Below are positions 10,761 through 23,125 of a DNA stretch of 64,000 nt, piece by piece. The stretch is from Blasia pusilla (lineage: Eukaryota; Marchantiophyta; Marchantiopsida; Blasiales). Location of the stretch: the NCBI GenBank assembly GCA_050084515.1, contig CM114271.1:59024001-59088000 (forward strand). Direction: 5' to 3'. The number at the start of each line of letters is the position of its first letter. Within the stretch, counting starts at the first letter, position 1. A program made the position numbers and the translations under genes. The notes under the pieces were generated by a model. The model was not told the DNA's origin. It searched no databases and worked only from the letters and a program-made list of their open reading frames with translations.

Positions 10761-12053
10761 ATCGTGCGTGTTTAGTAATAGGTCGCACGGGACCTTGATG
10801 TTGTTGTTAGGTAAATCACTGGGAGCAGTATCCTGCTATTCTTCAAGGAAATGACTGTGTGAAGAGCCCAAGCGGTCCTCATCTAAGAGTGCTCGGACTT
10901 GACTGGGCGAGATGAGTTTCGGCAAATGTAGACAAAAAGATTCGGGAGCCTCCATCAGTAGCAACCCTCTCAGAGACTGCCTTCACCCAGAGCTCTATTA
11001 ACCAAAAAACGAGTCATGTCTTGAAGTGTACGTAGTAGTAATCTAATGCGGATCCTTCCACTCGTAACAGCCTCCATAATCACACAGGTTGACAGCCATC
11101 CTAATCCTGAAGTTAGTTCGAGTCATTGCAGATTTCATGACTTCATTGATCACAAACCAGTCCGTACCCCGTGTCAAGGCAAACCCGGGAGTTGGCATCT
11201 CACTTCGGTGGAATCGTAGGCAACGAATCCCACCCCAGAACCTCGATCGCCATGTCGAGACAGTCCGCTCAGCAAGCGGCAGTCACGAGCGGCAACCGTC
11301 GCGCTTGATCTGCTAAGCTCGAATTGAAGATGCTCTCACGCAGATGTGCTCGGACTCCGACTTCACCTCGGTCACTAGTGGGGCATGGGGCATGCGTATG
11401 GGAGAGAGAGCTGTTCGCACGGTAGCAGATTCAGATCGCCCTGCGGACATAGTCGTACCGAAAACTGTCACTTCAAAGTGAAACCCGCAGAGAAGCAGCA
11501 AATGCGAGGATTACACGTGAAACGTCTGTGACATTCGAGAGGGAGGAAGGAAGCGAGAAATCTCGTCGTCCGAACTTTCACGAGAATCTTATAGCTGACG
11601 TTCCTAACTGGGCTCCTTCCATCTACAACCTTTCTACCTCGACTTCTTCCACGTCTTCTGCCCTTTGCAGCCCGCTTCACTCACTAGGAAGCGGTACCTG
11701 ATGGTGGACTTATTGCTACCTGCTCTAACAGATACTATCATCGACCGATCGTCTTTCGTTCGGAAAGATCTTTCCCAGGTCGTCGCTAGAATGGATTGCG
11801 GATACTATTTTACAGCTTGGGACGGATAATTGATGTCGAAATGGGTTAGTACGACGAATAAGAATTGGGCCTCCAATTGGCCGATTGATGGTTAATGGTT
11901 TATACGAGAGAAAGCCTGATCCTCTCGCTGGGCAAAGAGTCTCTGTCAGACCGCACCGCACCGCATCACAATGGAGAACAGCACACTCCGCCATCGTCAT
12001 CAGGGGTGTGATCTCAGCTTTTATGGAAATTGCGCATCCGCTGGACCCGACGT
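10761..12053. other. Intergenic DNA, including the likely GPAT 3' UTR
   Basis: No recognisable gene. The part next to 12053 should be the GPAT 3' UTR (minus strand). A minus-strand open frame at 11725-12231 overlaps the GPAT end in another frame and is not supported. Confidence 0.4.
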
Positions 12054-13920
12054 TCAGCAGCCGGTTACCCTGTTGAACAAGGATTTCTTGGGGACGACGA
12101 TCCCATCGTTTCCGGCCAAGATAGCGTACTTGTCCTTCCGGGTGAGCTGCGTGCACGAAAAGCCTAGAGTTCCGGCAATCAGTCTCTGTACGTAGTTCGC
12201 AACCTCGTGACTGGACTTCCCTCCTGAGCAAGTGAGCGCATGAGGCAATTGCTCCAGGAAGTTCACCTCGTAAACCGGCCTGATATCCATGAAGAAGAAG
12301 AAGGGATCCATGCCCTTCCAGCCTGTGGCGGTGGTGCCGTGGAACATGACCATCTTGTTAGACATGGCCACCGGCACGATTTGGTCTGTGAGCTCGGCGA
12401 ACAGAGCGCTGAATCGTAGGAGAAACGGCTCCCTGCAGGTGGTGCCTTCCGGACATACTGCCAAATCCCCTACTGCCAGCAATCTCTTGATCATCTGCGC
12501 GTCCTCATCCCTGTTACGCGAAAGGGGTACCGTCTTGATGGGAGAGATGACCTCGCATAGACGGGAGATGGAGTAAGTGACGGCCGTGACTCTGCGACCC
12601 AGGGCGAATGACAGCATTACTGGATCGAGTAGTGTCCGATGCGAGCATACGAACAGAACCCCGACCTTGTTGTCATCAGCGTTGGGCATGGTAGGCGGGG
12701 TGCCCTTGACGACAATCCGAACTCCCAAGAGACGCAACGCCACAATTGCCCACGAGGTGGGTAGTAGAATGCCGAATGCCATACGAATTACAGCGAGGCA
12801 GAAGCCGAAGGGCATGTACGCAAGGATCAGAAAAGCCACCAGCGGTGTTGGTCGCTGCGCGAATCTCCCGTCGTGGAATACGATGGGCTTCGGAAGACTC
12901 TCCTTCGGGACGGCCTTCACTGGCGCGTTCGACACAATGTATCCTTCCTGAAAGCGCAGCCCCACAGCCATCAGGAAAGCCATTCATTCAACACGCGGAA
13001 TCTTGCGGTGACAAGGGAAATCGGCGAGTACGCAACACTCACAGACTAGCTGAGTTCCCTCTCCAGGAAAGAAACAGACAGTAGAATTCGCGATTCAAAG
13101 GTCAGCACAAAGATTTCCCCGCTGCGAAAAAATTCTATCTGGAACGGTCCTCTAAAGACGGATCGAGGACCTGTGCCGCCGGCGCTTGACACCGGGAAAA
13201 ATGCTGCGTCATTCAAGGGGAGAGTCTCACCTTGCACATTTTGATGAAAGCGTGGTCAGATTCACGGTCTCCGACACCAACATGAGGAACTCCATCACCA
13301 AACTTTTGCTTCAAAGCCTGCGCCTTCTTATGACCCACCAGCACCCCTGGTTCTCTTACAAACCCTGTGGCCCGGCCTCCCTCGGTCACTTCAATCTCCG
13401 TTCCGATCACTTCATCTGCTCCCATGTAGTCCTTCGAGAAAACCTCTACCATAATCCGAGGATTAGCCGTCAAAACATACCTCTTCCCAAAGGAACTCAT
13501 CACCCTCCACGTATCCGGGTGCACGTCTTCGGAGTAGAACCGGGGGAGCACAGCCCTGGCCGCTAGTTGAATCTTGTCCACTCTCAGACCAGCGAACGCT
13601 ACGAAAATCATCAGCCTGATTCCGGCTTCCTCCGAGAAAACATTGTACAGAACCCAAATCAATGGGGAAGCAATCAACAAGAGCAAGGCTCGAAGATAAC
13701 CTCCGACCTCGAAGGCGATGAGCATGAAATACGGGAAGGAGCTTTTCCCGCACGTCAACGTCCCATCCAAATCCGAAACTATGGTTTGCGCTTGTCTACC
13801 GTCAGATCGACACTTCCTAATATCCGGAATTTGGCGCGAATGTCGAGCCTTTAATTTCTTCTTTGGCTTGAAACCTATCATTCTCGAAGCCCTCTGCGTC
13901 ATAGGATCGCAGATAATCAT
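12054..13920 (-). CDS. GPAT: sn-glycerol-3-phosphate acyltransferase with N-terminal phosphatase domain (GPAT4/6/8-like)
   Basis: Two exons: 13920-13231 and 12947-12054. The intron (13230-12948, 283 nt) is GT-AG and in phase 0; the product is 527 aa. Land-plant GPATs of this family acylate glycerol-3-phosphate at sn-2 from acyl-CoA in the ER, and those with an active phosphatase release sn-2 monoacylglycerol for cutin-type polymers. The HAD-like phosphatase half (about 45-225) keeps DLDGTL (50-55) and GDRESD (217-222), so it is probably active. A hydrophobic stretch lies at 72-93 and a second at about 264-292. The acyltransferase half has HRTLLD (333-338), PEGTTCREP (396-404) and VPVA (421-424). 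The residue before the catalytic His is Ser where NHxxxxD is usual. The sequence matches family length and order throughout. The ATG at 13920 gives a basic N-terminus like known members; no other start is clearly better. Confidence 0.93.
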
Positions 13921-15960
13921 CTCTGCGGACTGACAGAGTCTGGTACAGAAAAGAAAGCAGTGCTACGTAAAAACACAATCGCCTACTCCCTCCGAAACCA
14001 CTAGGACTCTAGATTGTGTGAGAATTGATCCCGATCTCTCCCCCGGTAATCGAGCCCCGAGCCGAGATTAAGCTGCGACCTTTCTGTACGCGTGCTGCGG
14101 AACTCTCTACTACTTTAGGCATCGGGTGACAGACGTCCAAGTTATTGTAGCCGCGAGTCCTCTCGATGATGATGTGTCTACGATGGGCGCGGAGAGAGCT
14201 GATGGCCAACAACTTCGAACTGCAGCGACAAGGGCGAGAAGGATGAGCGAAATATGTCCACGAGATATGGACCCTGTCAACTAGCTCGTGCTCTCGACCT
14301 CAACGCTGTGAGACAGAGAACTACGATCTTCTGCCAATTCCGTCCGTCAGTGAGACCCCCTAAACGTTCTCCTCAACGGCGGTCAACCGCCACATGATCT
14401 GCCATTCCAGTTGGCAGAATGCTGACCACCGTAAGCCCCGACTCCCCGAACTCCGGTGCGACACTGCGACTCAATCGCGGACATTAGGGCGCCTCACTCG
14501 GATGCAGTAAAATTTTAGACGTCCTTCAAGCTCTTGACCATAAAACAGACACGGTTTCCATTTATGTCCGAGGAACTTTATATTGAGAGATTCCGTAGGT
14601 TTGAAGGCCTCCGACTTAAATACACATGAATATGTTTTGGACGTCCGGCCGTAGGAGGTGAGCGTCCACCTCCAACGGTAGCCCGCACCCGAGCACGGAA
14701 TTTGACCATATACAGAGTTATGGCTTCGTACGTCCGACCCTATGACACATTTCTGAGACGCCCTATTAACCGCAAGCAAAGCTTTCCAGAGTCCAGACCT
14801 TCCCGGGTCAACCCATCGTCTCTGTCCGCCGGCGGAGTTCGGGTACCACGAACCAGAAAACTAGCAATGCCCGGCCTTGGGGGAGATCCAGCCTACAAAA
14901 CGACGACGGCAAGCTACTTAAAAAACCTGCTGCCCCACTTCGCGTTTCCGGGAGGGCATTGTTCAGATCTCGGAGATTCTTCTTCTTCTCGCCTTTGATA
15001 AGTAGTCGTGATTTGTTCGTTCGCTCGCTCGGAGCCCCTTCCGCTTTCTTCCGCGTTTAGGTGGTGGAAACGCCTGATGGGTTTTCCGTCAAGCGGTTTT
15101 ATTAGAGTTTATCATTTCTTCCGCTCTTCCCCATCATGGATCACGACTTCGCCCGCAACTCGCTGCGACTGCGCGAATCGGCTCCGCAATTAGCTACAGT
15201 CAGAAGCGACTGCGGGTGTGTGAACACACGCCAGCGAACCAGCCGGTCTCCATCCTCTCCGAATCAGCAGCGAGCTCAACGCTAGAGCAACCAAAACATG
15301 TGTGCGCTTCACGCCAGCGTGTGAGCTACCGCCTGTTTTCTCGCTGCGACACCGGACGAACAGGTCCCTTCCGCATCTGGAATGACTAAAGAAGGGATCC
15401 GGCCCTACCATCCCATTCCCCCAGACTACAATCGGTAGCCCTCACAATAGAGAGAGAATACAATCGGTAGGGACCTTATCAGTTGATTAACGAAGTTCCT
15501 TCTTCGGGCGACTGCTGCCTCCCCCTCGAGCTGCCTCGCGCCAAAAGAGCGCATCCCGGGGAGCTTCACTGGTAGGACCTCCAGGCAGCTGTTACACGCG
15601 CGCGATAAGACAGGCGACCCTCCAACTCGGACTCATTCAAAGTTCGTGATCATGTGGATTCCTGCGCAGACCCTGACACTCGTACAGACGCACGCACAAG
15701 TGTCACAACACCAAACACCCCACTGCACGAACATGTTGCCGCTGCTGCTCCTCCTACTACTACTCAGTACTCACTCCTCTCTCTCTCTCTCTCTCTGTGT
15801 GTGCGAGTTCCAGATGCGCCGGCCTGAAACGGCCGAGAACTCCGTCGTACGGATCCAGTACGAAATAGAAGTCACCGAGAAAGAGAGGAAAAAAAAATAG
15901 GTACTTGTGAAGCACAGTCACTGAGAAAGTACTTTTCCCGACGGCCGTGTATCTCCGGTG
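13921..15960. other. Upstream region of GPAT, GC-richer, no further gene seen
   Basis: It should hold the GPAT promoter and 5' UTR (minus strand), but no firm TATA box or start site could be assigned. A CT run (15777-15796) followed by GT repeats is a microsatellite. Short open frames on both strands are unrecognised. Confidence 0.4.
15777..15804. repeat. CT/GT microsatellite
   Basis: About ten CT units followed by four GT units. Confidence 0.85.
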
Positions 15961-15969
15961 GAGCGCTTT

Positions 15970-16440
15970 TTTGGTGAGGTGAACTGTCTCTGGTCTATGG
16001 CTATTAGTTAGGCGATATGTTTTTGCACAAATTACCTCACTAAAAGCCCTCGATTTTAGTGAGGTGAAATGCCTATCGACTGGGCCCATTAGTGAGGTAA
16101 TACGTTTTGGCACACATTACCTCATTAAAAGCCCTCAATTTTAGTGAGGTAACATGTCTTGGCTCTAGGGCTTTCAATGAGGTAATATGTTTCTTACAAA
16201 TATTACCTCACGAAAAACCATCGATTTTAGTGGTGTCTTGATGTCTCTGGCGTAGGGCCGTAAGTGAGGTGATATGTCTCTACACACATTACCCCACTTG
16301 AAAGCCCCCAATTTTAGTGAGGTAAAATGTCTGTGGCCTAGAAGTTTTAGTCCAGTAATATGTTTCTACTGACATCACTGCAATGAAAGCCCTCAATTTT
16401 AGTTGAAATAGTGTTTGCCTCATAGTCTACCTCACTAGAA
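15970..16440. repeat. Minisatellite of about five 85-bp units, each built of inverted repeats
   Basis: The conserved block attacctcac recurs at 16031, 16116, 16202, 16288 and (degenerate) 16372, giving a spacing of 84-86 bp. Each unit contains CTCACTAAAA ... TTTTAGTGAG around a gccctcga-type loop, plus a second pair GAGGTAA ... TTACCTC, so both strands can fold into hairpins. Copies diverge progressively to the right. No coding content. Confidence 0.9.
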
Positions 16441-18841
16441 TTCCTCGACCAGATAGATATGAAAACCATGGCCAAGGGATGTGTTGGGAGTAGGTATTGG
16501 AGTCGTGTGTAGTTCTTTCCACGCGTATCCACTTATGGATACGCGTCATTTTGGGTACGGGCATTTACTTTACTGTAAAGAATAAGCATTCAGTAGGTAT
16601 TTATGGAGACGTGTGGTTGTTTAAAAGTGGTTAAGAGGTCTTGTTAGCTCATAAATTATTCACAAAAGAGAATGAAAGCAAGGAGGATCCATCATTTCCT
16701 CCCCTTACATCTTCTTTAGTGTGCTTAGACATCAAGTTATTTTTTAAGCCTTGAAACCGTGGCACAAAGATAGAACTTAATAACTACCCAGGCTGATAGA
16801 ATCGTAAAAAGTATATCATGGGAAGGCTATAGCTAACAATTTTGGGTATAGACCTCAAGTTAGCAAGATACTTTACACTTTTGTGGGGTGATTAAGATCC
16901 TCTTTCAGCTAAGGGGGGGAAATGAAACGAAAATATTTTGACTCATCTATACTATAATTTCCGGAGTGGTCTATGTTATGATTTTGACATGGTGACACCT
17001 CCGAAACATGACACATGTTCCTAGAAACCCTACGGCAGAGGAGGCATATAAATATGCGTCAGGACGCGTATTCACAAGAGGGCGTATACGCACGGTCTGT
17101 CACGGGCACTAACTAGTACCAAAGATTTTTGTCATACTTCTCAATACCAAAGGTGACGAAAGCCAATTAGTTGTGAGACTTCTCGGTGCACCATGTGACC
17201 AAAGTTCTAGCGCGTACTCTAATTTATGGTGTGAAAAAGTCTTTAAAAAACTCACCAACCTCACAAGAAAGAGGCATGGTATGGTAACTTGCAATAACTC
17301 TCACCACATTGTGTTCACATTGTGCTCGTATGTGCGACACAAGTTGAACTCCGAAAAGGAGAAGAGGACCTCCACACGTTGAATGGCGGACCAAGAAGAC
17401 TTCTTGTACCGTGGTCATGTCGGAAGGATAATTAAAAAAAAAAAGTCGGAGGAGTCAAAACGCTATTTTAGGTGCTATCCTATAAATATAAATTCTTTAA
17501 AATCTTCTACGTACCGTGTTCGAGTAGATGTGCCCTGAGGGAAACCCTAACTCACGGTCACGTGTCTCCTAGTCCTAGACGTATGTAATTCTTCTTCCAT
17601 GGTTAACAACCCTATTATCAAGCAAGAAACTGAATGATAGCATGCCCACAACATCCCAAGTTATGTCATACGATTGACCATAGTCATGCCACGCTGTTCA
17701 TGATCATATGGTAAGCACCCCACCTAAACTTCCCTTTCAATTAGTGAGAAATTGAGTTACCATTTAAATACCCACACCCAGTAAGATAGCTCATAGAAAT
17801 GGGATGGGATCATTTTCCTCTCCCACGTGGAAGCTAGAGATACAGTTGGAGAGTGGTGGAGACGCCATAATGGCCTTCCCCAAACCAAAACGACACCAGC
17901 CCATGCCACGTCATGAGAATGTTGTGGTGAAACGGATAGAATGTTCAGTGAGTTGAAAGGCCCCAAGTTCGGCCGGTAAATGAAATCGGAAAGTCCTCAC
18001 AAACAATAACGCGGTACGCACGTCCACTTACCCGGCAACTCGTTAACCGGACGTGTCAGCCGGGAAAAGATTCGTCTTAAGCCCTAAACCCGACCCGCGG
18101 CCACCCAGAAGAGCGCCAATTGCCGCTTAGTCCCATGGGACCGGGCGTAAGTCCGAGGGACTTGACTTAATTCACTGATCCGGACTTCAACGAAGCAGAC
18201 GACAAAGGACAGACTAATATGCGTACTTCAGTCGAGGGACCCGGTAATCATGGGACTTAGGGTCCCCTTACCGTCCACTTCTTTTTAAATTTGCAGGGAA
18301 TGAAGAAAAAAATATCTTCCTAAGGGGCATAGACCCTAAAGTTCTCACAAACAAAAACATAGATCATGTGGACATTCTAGCTCATAAAATATCATCCATG
18401 ATTAACATTTTATTTCAAGTGAATGTGATTAACATCAAAATAGAGTTCTCTTATAAAGAATACCAAACTATTTGAAATCCAAAAATGCATTGGTGAATTA
18501 GGAAGGGTGTCTACTCTTTTTTTCTTCCAATTTTCAGTAGTGAGTAAACATTAAATGCTAGTTGAAAATAGTTCAAAGGGTTTAATTTCTTAGGAGCCTA
18601 TGAGCTAATCCTTGTATCACGTAAAGATCTTGCTATGGCAAAATTTCATGGGACAAAAAGACTACAATAGCCATCATAAAAGTCAAATGGTATTAACTTT
18701 GATGTGATTTTTTTTAAAATACAATTTAAGGTTTTATATGTATTTTCAATTAAATAATAAATATTATGATATTGATTTCATACCTCGATAAAATATGAAT
18801 ACCAATTATATGGATAATGTGTCTTGCCAAGATTTGTTCAC
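16441..18841. other. Intergenic DNA, no gene seen
   Basis: AT-rich apart from a GC-richer patch at about 17990-18280. No open frame above about 70 codons resembles a known protein. Confidence 0.4.
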
Positions 18842-18868
18842 ATAAATATATGTAATACATATATTTAT
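18842..18868. repeat. Perfect 13-bp inverted repeat with 1-nt centre
   Basis: Arms 18842-18854 and 18856-18868 (ataaatatatgta and its complement). An AT-rich cruciform-prone site. Confidence 0.85.
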
Positions 18869-20960
18869 CTGAAAAAAGTAAATGCGAAGTTGATGAAATG
18901 TGCAATAAGCTGTGCTCCATCCAAATATCCATTCAATGATACACACTACGGAAACAGTAAGAGATAGTCTGTAATAAACTCTTAATATGTGTGATCTCCG
19001 ATCAATCCTAGCACAACTTTTAAGAGAGAATTCAAGCTCAATACATTTAAGTTGCACTGTATCACAGATCCCCACATGGGTATGATCCAAGGAAGATGAG
19101 CTCTAAATGAGCTTCCTTCGAGATATAACACCTTCTCCGAGATATAATACCCCCCCTACATACGCGTTTGCTTGGACACCTCCATAGGTAACCTCCTCCT
19201 TCTAATAGGTCAAAAATAACTTGTAGTACATAAGGTACTAACTCCCTAATAACTACACCCATGATCCTCTCATAAGACCAACTATTACTCAACTGCCAAC
19301 TAACCTTTCAACCCTATATGCCCAAGTAGCTCCATATAAAGGATGAGAGGGTCAACCTCTCCAAATTTGTGACTCCTCAAAAAGGGAAGGATGACCTACA
19401 CTTGTAGGTCACCTCCTCATAGCGGGTCACATATGACCTCTCAAAATAGAGAATTGCAAGACCCTTCTAAGGCCTCGATACTATCTCGCCCTACATCTTA
19501 TCTATTATGATATAAGTTCCTCAAATTTTAGTGTGGTTTAAATCTTACCTAAGGATAGAAATAATCATGGACAATCTATATAGCTTCTCTACACATACAT
19601 TGTTCATGCATGAAAGGAATTAACCACGATACTATCACGATTTAAGAGCCAAAGATTATTGTTATCTTTGCTCAAAAATTTTTTCTTATAGTGACTTTCA
19701 TTTCTAAGAGAGAATGAAATTATTCCTAAGGGCAAGGTTGTAAATATGTCCCATGGTTTTCCAATCGTAAGGATTAGGGGCAAATTTTCCATTATAAATC
19801 TCCACTAGAATTTCTATTACTTCAATTGAATGTGAGTTTGTGTGTGAGAAATAAAGATATGGACAAATCACTCCGCACACTACATATATTGAAAATATAA
19901 ATGGTCCAATGGGTCAATGTGGTCTCATTAGAGGTTTGATGGAACTTGAACATGGAAAAAACTTGATATACCAAAAGTCGCTACACCACAGTTCCCACGT
20001 ATCAATAACTTATTTTCCATACTAGTCACATAATCAAAAGTCGCGCATTTGATCTATTTTCCTATATTGTATCAATAGAAATAAGGTCAAATCAACCTAA
20101 TAACACTTTACTTCGTAGGCCACCTACACTATATAACTATGACTTCTTCAACATTTAAGTCAAGACTATTAATCTAGGCTTCTACTCATATAAGTAGATC
20201 GTTAAGATTAAGGGTGCAAGTGTGAAGACAAGTCTTGCATGTCTAACATTCTAATTGTTGGATCCTTTGAGTTTGGGATAAGTTGACCTCCAACAATGAC
20301 AACTCGTCACATAAGAATTGACTCTTAGAAGAGCCATTGAGTTTCTAAGTAAAATAACCCATAAAAACTCATGGGATTTTATCGTTGCCTAGTCGAAATT
20401 ATCCAACTACACAAACCTTTGGCCAATTATAAGACTAGTAAATCAAAATACAATAGTAATACGTATGAGACAATAGGCAAGGATTGTGCAACATTAGAAA
20501 ATCATCACTAGTGATGAGACAATAAATCTTTGGATGTTGAATGCCTAACACTTTCATTATTGGATCCCTTAAAGTCCGAATCAACTATCTTTTAAATTCC
20601 TCTCTTCTTCTTGAGTGAATCCACGTTTATAAGATTCTTGTATTCCCCCTATTGCACTTGTACCTTTCATTCGGAGGGCTCACTTATAAAGGTTGGAGTC
20701 AAAATTTACACTATCATTAGGGTGCCCATGTTATGCACAAGTTAATGATGAGTACCCTTCCTTGTACTCCCTCCTCTACATTAGCTAGATGGGACTAACT
20801 AATTAGATGTCAAACCTTCAAGTTCTTATCTTTGGAAGGACTATTATCATTACCGAATATAATATAAACTATTGTATGACCCTTTGAAAGCAATAATATA
20901 AGAAAAATAAGATGGGAAACCCATCATGTTTAGGGGTGCCTTGTAGGGTTGAGGTTGAGA
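18869..20960. other. AT-rich intergenic DNA, no gene seen
   Basis: No coding signal or element end recognised. A small repeated gagatataa block occurs near 19120-19150. Confidence 0.4.
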
Positions 20961-20963
20961 AAG

Positions 20964-21120
20964 TAATTAATATGCAATCATAATGTATTGCGGGCGAAGA
21001 GAAAGTAATAAATACACAAGCATGATGGACTCATGAATAACTTACATGCTGGTGAATAGAAAATAATTAATACACGAGCACGATGGACTCATGAATAACT
21101 TAGATGGTGATTAAAAACAT
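20964..21120. repeat. Short direct repeats of about 60 bp
   Basis: The block gatggactcatgaataactta occurs near 21023 and near 21081, preceded each time by aatacac-agca. A weaker third copy lies just upstream. Diverged tandem duplication. Confidence 0.65.
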
Positions 21121-21494
21121 GACGAATATATGTAAAAGCTGTAATTATCGGAGAGTGGGTTTTAAGGTTTAGACAAATACCACTAACAAAATTTTAGATT
21201 TGTGTGCAGTTCAGTTCAGGGTAGGAGGATTATAATTTAAGCATAGTTCCATATAGGTATACGGTAAGAGTAAGAGAATCAGTCTGCTTTATGGGCGAGT
21301 ACACCAAAACGTTTGATAGGGATTCGTGGACAATCACTCAAAACCAAAACTACTCAAAACGCACATTCTCTCGTCTCGCTGTCTCATAAGCGTGCACGTT
21401 CCAGAACGCCCTCAAAAAGGGCGATGTGGAACTATCAATATCGAAAGAAGGGATTCAAAGACTCTAGATTTTAATGGACTCTAGTGCGTGCGAA

Positions 21495-21690
21495 AAAGTC
21501 CATAGGTTCGGCGATGTGTTCGACGAGTGAGGTAGAAACCGACTATTCGAGTGCATCTGCAGAAAAGCCATGAGTTCGGCGATGTGTACGAGTGAGGCGC
21601 AAATCGACTATTCGAGGGCATCTGCAAAAAATCCGTAGGTTCGGTGATGTGTACGAGTGGGGCAGAGATCGACTACTTCATCACCTCCGC
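21495..21690. repeat. Three-copy tandem repeat of 65-68 bp
   Basis: The block gttcgg-gatgtgt begins at 21506, 21574 and 21639, each followed by cgagtg and gactattcgag-like sequence. It lies at the edge of a GC-richer stretch. Confidence 0.8.
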
Positions 21691-22700
21691 GTAATGACGC
21701 CTTTCTTTATCTCTCTGTCTCTGTCTCTCTCTCTATCATATCACTCCGTTGTCATCCGAGATTCCTCTCGATCGCTGGCGTTACGTGCTCTTGGCAGTTT
21801 CTGATGCCTTGTGCGACGGTGCCCGTTCTCGACCTGGCAGGAGAGCATTCTCGTTCACGATTCGCCATCTCCAGCGGGAGCTCGGGAATGCAAGGTGGAA
21901 CAGTTCCAGCTACTTTTCGCTCTCGGCAGTTTGAAATGCGCGGTGCTCAATCGTTTGGCGGAGGCGCTCTTGGCGATTCACCATCTTCGGCGGGAGCACG
22001 GGAGGATCGCGGAAGCGAGAGCTTGCGAGACGAATATGTCAAACTCGAAAGCTAGCGGGTGCCGAAACATGAGACAGAAAAGAAGCGGACGGTCGTTCTA
22101 AACTTGTCGGTCGGTACACTCCATAGCGGCAATTGTTAACAAAAAAGCATTCATCAGCCGCTGGTGGCAGTCAGAGAACGAACATGACGTTTCAAACACG
22201 GACTGATCCAGGAATGGTAAGAAATCTACCGTTCCGTTCATCTATCTCCACAAAGAGCCGACCTAAAGCACAGTCTGGCCCCATACGCCGGGGAAAGAAC
22301 GGTGAGAGACATTTGTTGCAGTCATCTCGCTGTGCAATCCGGCTTATGTGACGAACTTCTTCCGTCTTCTCTTCCTTTCGCTTTTCATCGGGATCCGAGT
22401 CCGAGCTTCCATTTCATCGATCGCATATCCAGCTGTGGCCCTCACGCTGCCGCATGGAGCATTGGAGAGATCCCTCTCGCACACAACTGGCTCGTTTTAA
22501 AAATAAGAAAAAGCCTCGCATGCATGCAACTGATCTATTTGTGGCAAACAAAAGGCAGAGGACAACAATGGCAAAGCGCACACAGAAAGTTGGTGAAATT
22601 CCATCCACATAGTCAACTATCGTCCTTGCGAAAACTGGAAGGAGTGCGAGGATATGAGTTGGTGCCCATGATTATTGCGAGTTGCTGATGATTATCACAA
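21691..22700. other. GC-richer island without recognisable gene
   Basis: Contains overlapping open frames (21657-22055, 22302-22688, plus strand) with no match I can name. It could be an exon or UTR of a non-conserved gene, an RNA gene, or decayed repeat; I cannot tell. Confidence 0.3.
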
Positions 22701-22959
22701 CTATTCTCCATCGGGATAGAGGTATCCTGTCCGGATGCGGGTTCCCGCGATGATATGATAAAGGTTTGATCTATAGATCTCACAACTTTACTTCAAAAAT
22801 GGAAGGATGATAGAAACAGAAAAGGGAAGATTTTGAGAATAAAACTTCAAAAAAGTACTTCACAAAGTTTCAGGTTAAGCACCTACACATAAATCGTGGT
22901 GATGGAAAATAGAAATACAATTTTGGCCACTGAAAATGCGAGTCACAAATTCTGGAGGA

Positions 22960-23125
22960 ATTATAGCGATGGGGTATATAACCTTGGCCCTATTCATCCT
23001 CGGGTTAGAGGCACCAGGGTTAGATGTGGGTTATAATTGAAGAGAGGCGGGTGCAAAACAGGCCAGTCCTAAGATGATTCGAACCCGAGACTTGTACGCC
23101 CGCAATGAGCATACCCTCTCCTGCA
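22960..23125 (-). mobile_element. Possible tRNA-derived SINE
   Basis: Read on the minus strand, a box A-like stretch (ggtatgctcattgcggg, about 23114-23098) is followed at tRNA-like distance by a box B match GGTTCGAATC (23085-23076). These are internal RNA polymerase III promoter elements. The rest does not fold as a tRNA, and an unrelated pyrimidine-rich body follows, as in SINEs. Ends and target duplication were not established. Confidence 0.45.

Noticed and set aside
11725-12231. 168-codon minus-strand open frame overlapping the GPAT end
   Set aside because: Different frame from the well-supported GPAT exon; shadow reading into the 3' UTR.
15970-16440. CRISPR-like array
   Set aside because: Repeats are contiguous, degenerate 85-bp units without unique spacers, in a plant nuclear context.
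23060-23125. tRNA gene on the minus strand
   Set aside because: Box A and box B-like words are present but the cloverleaf and acceptor stem cannot be formed; kept only as a SINE candidate.
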